Assembly: GCA_016200125.1 (NCBI GenBank)
Contig: JACQFK010000341.1
Location: 1 to 7,878 of the forward strand
DNA length: 7,878 bases
Direction of reading: 5' to 3'
Origin: Planctomycetota bacterium
GTDB lineage: Bacteria > Planctomycetota > MHYJ01 > JACPRB01
The notes under the pieces are model-generated. The model was given only the letters and a program-made list of their open reading frames with translations. It searched no databases and was not told the DNA's origin. Position numbers and translations under genes: made by a program. Positions 5,711-7,878 of the stretch are shown piece after piece. Numbering within the stretch: position 1 is the stretch's first letter; every line of letters starts with the position of its first letter.

Positions 5711-5757
5711 GGACCAGGTACCAGGGGTCGATCCGTACCTGGTCCTTGGTACTTGGT
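5699..5757. repeat. 23-bp inverted repeat made of CCARGKA heptamers
   Basis: Arms 5699-5721 and 5735-5757 pair over 23 bases with a single non-Watson-Crick position (G5703 opposite T5753, a G-U wobble in plus-strand RNA). The loop 5722-5734 is 13 bases. Each arm is itself a tandem of 7-base units. The left arm reads CCAGGTA, CCAAGGA, CCAGGTA, CCAGGGG (5700-5727). The right arm, read on the minus strand, has CCAAGTA, CCAAGGA and CCAGGTA (5756-5736). It fills the divergent gap between rnpA and lysS and holds the -35 boxes of both candidate promoters. It looks like a short tandemly repeated repetitive element folded back on itself, not a terminator, since no gene ends here. Confidence 0.85.
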
Positions 5758-5774
5758 ACTTCTTTTGATACTAT
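5746..5774 (+). promoter_or_regulatory. Candidate promoter of lysS
   Basis: TTGGTA (5746-5751), 17 bases, then TACTAT (5769-5774), each 4 of 6 to the housekeeping consensus. Transcription would begin about 5781, only a few bases before ATG 5784, in keeping with the absence of any Shine-Dalgarno in front of lysS. The -35 box is part of the right arm of the inverted repeat. Alternatively GATACT (5767-5772) is the -10. Confidence 0.4.
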
Positions 5775-5783
5775 CCCACCCCG

Positions 5784-7220
5784 ATGTCCGACGAAAGGGA
5801 AGAGCGGCTCAAGCGCGTGGAGGCCCTCCGGGCCCTCAAGGTCGATCCCTTCGGGCGGCGCTTCGACGGCGCCCAGCCCGCGGGCGAGATCGTCGCGCGC
5901 TTCGCGGAGCTCGAGAACAAGCCCGCCTGCGTCTCGGGGCGCGTCACGGCCCTGCGCTCCATGGGGAAGGCGGCCTTCCTCGACGTGCGCGACTGGACCG
6001 GCAAGATCCAGATCCACGCGAAGAAGGACAAGCTGGGCGACGCCTGGGCCGTCTTCGAGAACGTCCACATCGGCGACCTGGTCGCCTTCGGCGGCCTGCT
6101 CGGGAAGTCCAAGACCGGGGAGATCACGATCTTCGCCGACCAGTTCACGTTCCTCACGAAGGCGCTGCGGCCGCTGCCGGAGAAGTTCCACGGCCTCACG
6201 GACCCGGAGATCCGCTTCCGCCAGCGCTACCTCGACTTGATCGCGAACCCCGAGGTGCTCCAGAAGTTCGTGAAGAGGGCGAAGATCGTGTCGGGCATGC
6301 GGCGCTTCCTCGACGGGCGGGGCTACATCGAGGTCGAGACGCCGATGATGCACTCGATCCCGGGCGGCGCGGCCGCGCGGCCCTTCAAGACGCACCACAA
6401 CGCGCTGGATGCGGACCTCTTCATGCGCATCGCCCTCGAGATCCCGCTCAAGAAGCTCCTCGTCGGCGGCATCGAGAAGGTCTACGAGATCGGCCGGGTC
6501 TTCCGCAACGAGGGGATCGACACCCAGCACAATCCCGAATTCACGATGCTGGAGCTCTACCACGCGAAGGGCGATCTCCGCACCATGATGGAGCTCATGG
6601 AGAGCTGCGTCACCTCGCTCGCCAAGGATATTGCGGGCGGCACGAAGCTTCCCTTCGGCGAGAAGACGATCGATCTCACGCCCCCCTGGCCGAAGAAGGA
6701 TTTCTGCGACCTGATCCGGCAGCATGCGGGCATCGACCCCAACGACCTCGAGGCCTGCCGCATGAAGCTCGCCGACCGGCAGGTGCCCTACCAGGGGCTG
6801 TCGAAGCCCGAACTCCAGGACGAGGTCTTCAGCGCCTACGCCGAACCGAACCTGCAGGACGCCTGCTTCGTCGTCAACCAGCCCATCGAGATGACCCCGC
6901 TCTGCCGCGAACTGCCCGACCGGCCCGGCTTCGCCGACCGCTTCGAGGCCTATGCCGCGGGATTCGAGGTCGGGAACGCCTACACCGAGCTGAACGACCC
7001 GATCGAGCAGCGCAAGCGGCTCGTCGACCAGGCCGGCGGCGACGAGATGGCCAAGCAGGGAAAGGTCGACGAGGACTTCCTCGCGGCCCTCGAGCACGGG
7101 ATGCCGCCCGCGGGCGGGATCGGCATCGGCATCGACCGGCTCGTGATGCTGCTCACGAACAACCCGTCGATCCGGGAAGTGATCCTGTTCCCGCTGCTCC
7201 GCGAGCACGGAAAACAGTGA
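5784..7220 (+). CDS. lysS: Lysyl-tRNA synthetase, class II
   Basis: This 478-residue cytoplasmic enzyme charges tRNA-Lys with lysine using ATP. The N-terminal OB-fold anticodon-binding domain spans about 48-125 (SGRVTALRSMGKAAFLDVRD). The class II catalytic core follows: LTKALRPLPEKFHGLTDPE (124-142), motif 1 GRGYIEVETPMM (178-189), IPGGAAARPF (192-201), motif 2 FRNEGIDTQHNPEFTMLELY (240-259, Arg241) and motif 3 GGIGIGIDR (444-452). Lysine-site residues corresponding to E. coli Asn424, Phe426 and Glu428 appear as Asn398, Tyr400 and Glu402, so lysine specificity is expected. The common SPLAK and GRE motifs read TPLCR (371-375) and GFE (393-395), variants I associate with some PVC-type sequences. 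It is full length (E. coli has 505 aa). No Shine-Dalgarno precedes ATG 5784. A LolC/LolE permease follows after 33 bases, an order seen in other phyla. Confidence 0.98.
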   Translation: MSDEREERLKRVEALRALKVDPFGRRFDGAQPAGEIVARFAELENKPACVSGRVTALRSMGKAAFLDVRDWTGKIQIHAKKDKLGDAWAVFENVHIGDLVAFGGLLGKSKTGEITIFADQFTFLTKALRPLPEKFHGLTDPEIRFRQRYLDLIANPEVLQKFVKRAKIVSGMRRFLDGRGYIEVETPMMHSIPGGAAARPFKTHHNALDADLFMRIALEIPLKKLLVGGIEKVYEIGRVFRNEGIDTQHNPEFTMLELYHAKGDLRTMMELMESCVTSLAKDIAGGTKLPFGEKTIDLTPPWPKKDFCDLIRQHAGIDPNDLEACRMKLADRQVPYQGLSKPELQDEVFSAYAEPNLQDACFVVNQPIEMTPLCRELPDRPGFADRFEAYAAGFEVGNAYTELNDPIEQRKRLVDQAGGDEMAKQGKVDEDFLAALEHGMPPAGGIGIGIDRLVMLLTNNPSIREVILFPLLREHGKQ

Positions 7221-7221
7221 C

Positions 7222-7234
7222 CCGCGGGGCGCGG
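7222..7234 (+). repeat. Small hairpin after lysS
   Basis: CCGCG and CGCGG form a perfect 5-bp stem with a GGG loop, beginning 2 bases after the lysS stop. There is no T-run behind it, so it is unlikely to terminate transcription fully. It could protect the 3' end or modulate entry into the next gene. Confidence 0.3.
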
Positions 7235-7253
7235 CCGTCGTCCGTGAGTCTGC

Positions 7254-7878
7254 ATGTATAAGCTCTTCATGGCGTTCCGCTACCTCCGGGCGCACAAGAT
7301 CATCTATTTCTCCATCGTCGGCGTCGCCGTCGGCATCATGACGATGGTCGTCGTCACCTCCCTGATGGGCGGCTTCTCCCGCGACATGCGCGACCGCATC
7401 CGGGGGATGCAGACCCACATCATCGTCACCTCGGCCGACAAGAACCTCTGGATCACGAACTACGACATGCTCAGCGAGCGGATCCGGAAGCTCCCGCACG
7501 TCAAGGGCTGCGCGCCGCGCCTCGAGTACGAGGCCTGGCTCGGCCGCGGCGGCTCCTACCGCGACGTCCACATCGTCGGCATCGTGCCCGAGCAGGAGAA
7601 GACGGTCAGCGATCTCCCGAAGTTCTTCCTCAAGGGCGGGAAGACCGTCTTCAGCCTGAAGCCCGACAGCGGAGAGGAGACGACGCACCCCGGGGTCGTG
7701 CGGGGCGCCGAGATGCGCGGCGGCGGGACGGTCGGCCTCCTGACCGCGCGCCACGCGACCACGCCGATCCTCTGCGTGAAGGACTTCGAGGTGGTGGGGC
7801 AGTTCCGCTCGGGCATGGTCGAGTACGACTCGACCTACCTGTTCATGGACCTCCTGTCCGCCCAGCAGTTCCTCCAGG
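7254..7878 (+). CDS. LolC/LolE-type lipoprotein-releasing ABC transporter permease, C-terminus off window
   Basis: The first 208 residues are present and the frame is open to the right edge. The start resembles LolC/LolE and MacB-like permeases: MYKLFMAFRYLRAHK, then the first membrane helix (17-38, IIYFSIVGVAVGIMTMVVVTSL) and the FSRDMRDRIRGMQTHIIVTS stretch (41-60) that opens the periplasmic domain. Within that domain are HVKGCAPRLEYEAWL (82-96) and VVGQFRSGMVEYDSTYLFM (180-198), then LLSAQQFL, which matches the conserved 'GxFxtGmxeyDsxyxfmxLxxAQ' segment. With a LolD ATPase, such permeases extract lipoproteins from the inner membrane for passage to LolA, which implies an outer membrane. 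The remaining three helices and any lolD would lie to the right. ATG 7254 has only weak ribosome-site support; Met6 at 7269 is an alternative. LolC cannot be told from LolE here. Confidence 0.93.
   Translation, partial: MYKLFMAFRYLRAHKIIYFSIVGVAVGIMTMVVVTSLMGGFSRDMRDRIRGMQTHIIVTSADKNLWITNYDMLSERIRKLPHVKGCAPRLEYEAWLGRGGSYRDVHIVGIVPEQEKTVSDLPKFFLKGGKTVFSLKPDSGEETTHPGVVRGAEMRGGGTVGLLTARHATTPILCVKDFEVVGQFRSGMVEYDSTYLFMDLLSAQQFLQ

Noticed and set aside
5699..5757. The large inverted repeat read as a transcription terminator or a CRISPR unit
   Set aside because: It lies between two divergent start codons, so no transcript ends there; there are no spaced identical repeats as in a CRISPR array.
5342..7261. 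A 639-codon plus-strand frame across rnpA and lysS
   Set aside because: It is a shadow in another frame of rnpA and lysS, both recognised with certainty.
5682..7754. A 690-codon minus-strand frame opposite lysS
   Set aside because: lysS on the plus strand has all class II motifs; the antisense protein is compositionally biased and crosses into the opposite-strand permease gene.

Overview
The window is a GC-rich stretch of bacterial chromosome with tightly packed genes and no sign of a phage, plasmid or insertion sequence. Nine protein genes can be supported, two of them cut by the window edges. The mix suggests an uncultured Gram-negative, outer-membrane-bearing bacterium of the Planctomycetota/PVC type or a similar phylum. 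It includes a lipoprotein-releasing permease, a membrane-anchored formylglycine-enzyme-like protein, an ECF sigma factor with a membrane anti-sigma factor, and a lysyl-tRNA synthetase with the PLCR motif variant. This placement is an inference from gene content, since the window carries no rRNA or other decisive marker.

Layout. Positions 1-789 (minus strand) hold the N-terminal part of a secreted protein that looks like a catalytically degenerate peptidase-MA/DUF1570-type protein. After a divergent gap comes a plus-strand cluster. It starts with a small exported protein (929-1432) whose signal peptide appears to be cut off by a one-base shift. Next is a membrane-anchored FGE-sulfatase-domain protein lacking the catalytic cysteines (1472-2938), then an ECF sigma factor (2987-3589) and its zinc-finger anti-sigma factor with a long extracytoplasmic tail (3612-5024). 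A convergent gap made of C-rich, roughly 7-base repeats separates this cluster from the minus-strand pair rnpA-yidD (5674-5088), which overlap as GTGA. A divergent gap holding a 23-bp inverted repeat built of heptamers then leads to lysS (5784-7220) and the start of a LolC/LolE-type permease (7254 to the right edge).

How the parts may work together. The sigma/anti-sigma pair should form an envelope-sensing switch. A candidate ECF promoter (GGAACTT, 16-base spacer, GTCATA) lies at the end of the sigma gene, directly before the anti-sigma gene. A weaker ECF-like site lies before the leftmost gene. Together they suggest a local regulon of envelope proteins, which is an inference. rnpA-yidD and lysS-lolC/E are housekeeping pairs in tRNA processing, membrane protein insertion, tRNA charging and lipoprotein export.

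I did not find an obviously new defence, mobile or biosynthetic system. The most distinctive signals are the two heptamer-repeat gaps that flank rnpA-yidD, one of which may supply the -35 boxes of both divergent, nearly leaderless promoters, and the non-catalytic look of two of the envelope proteins.
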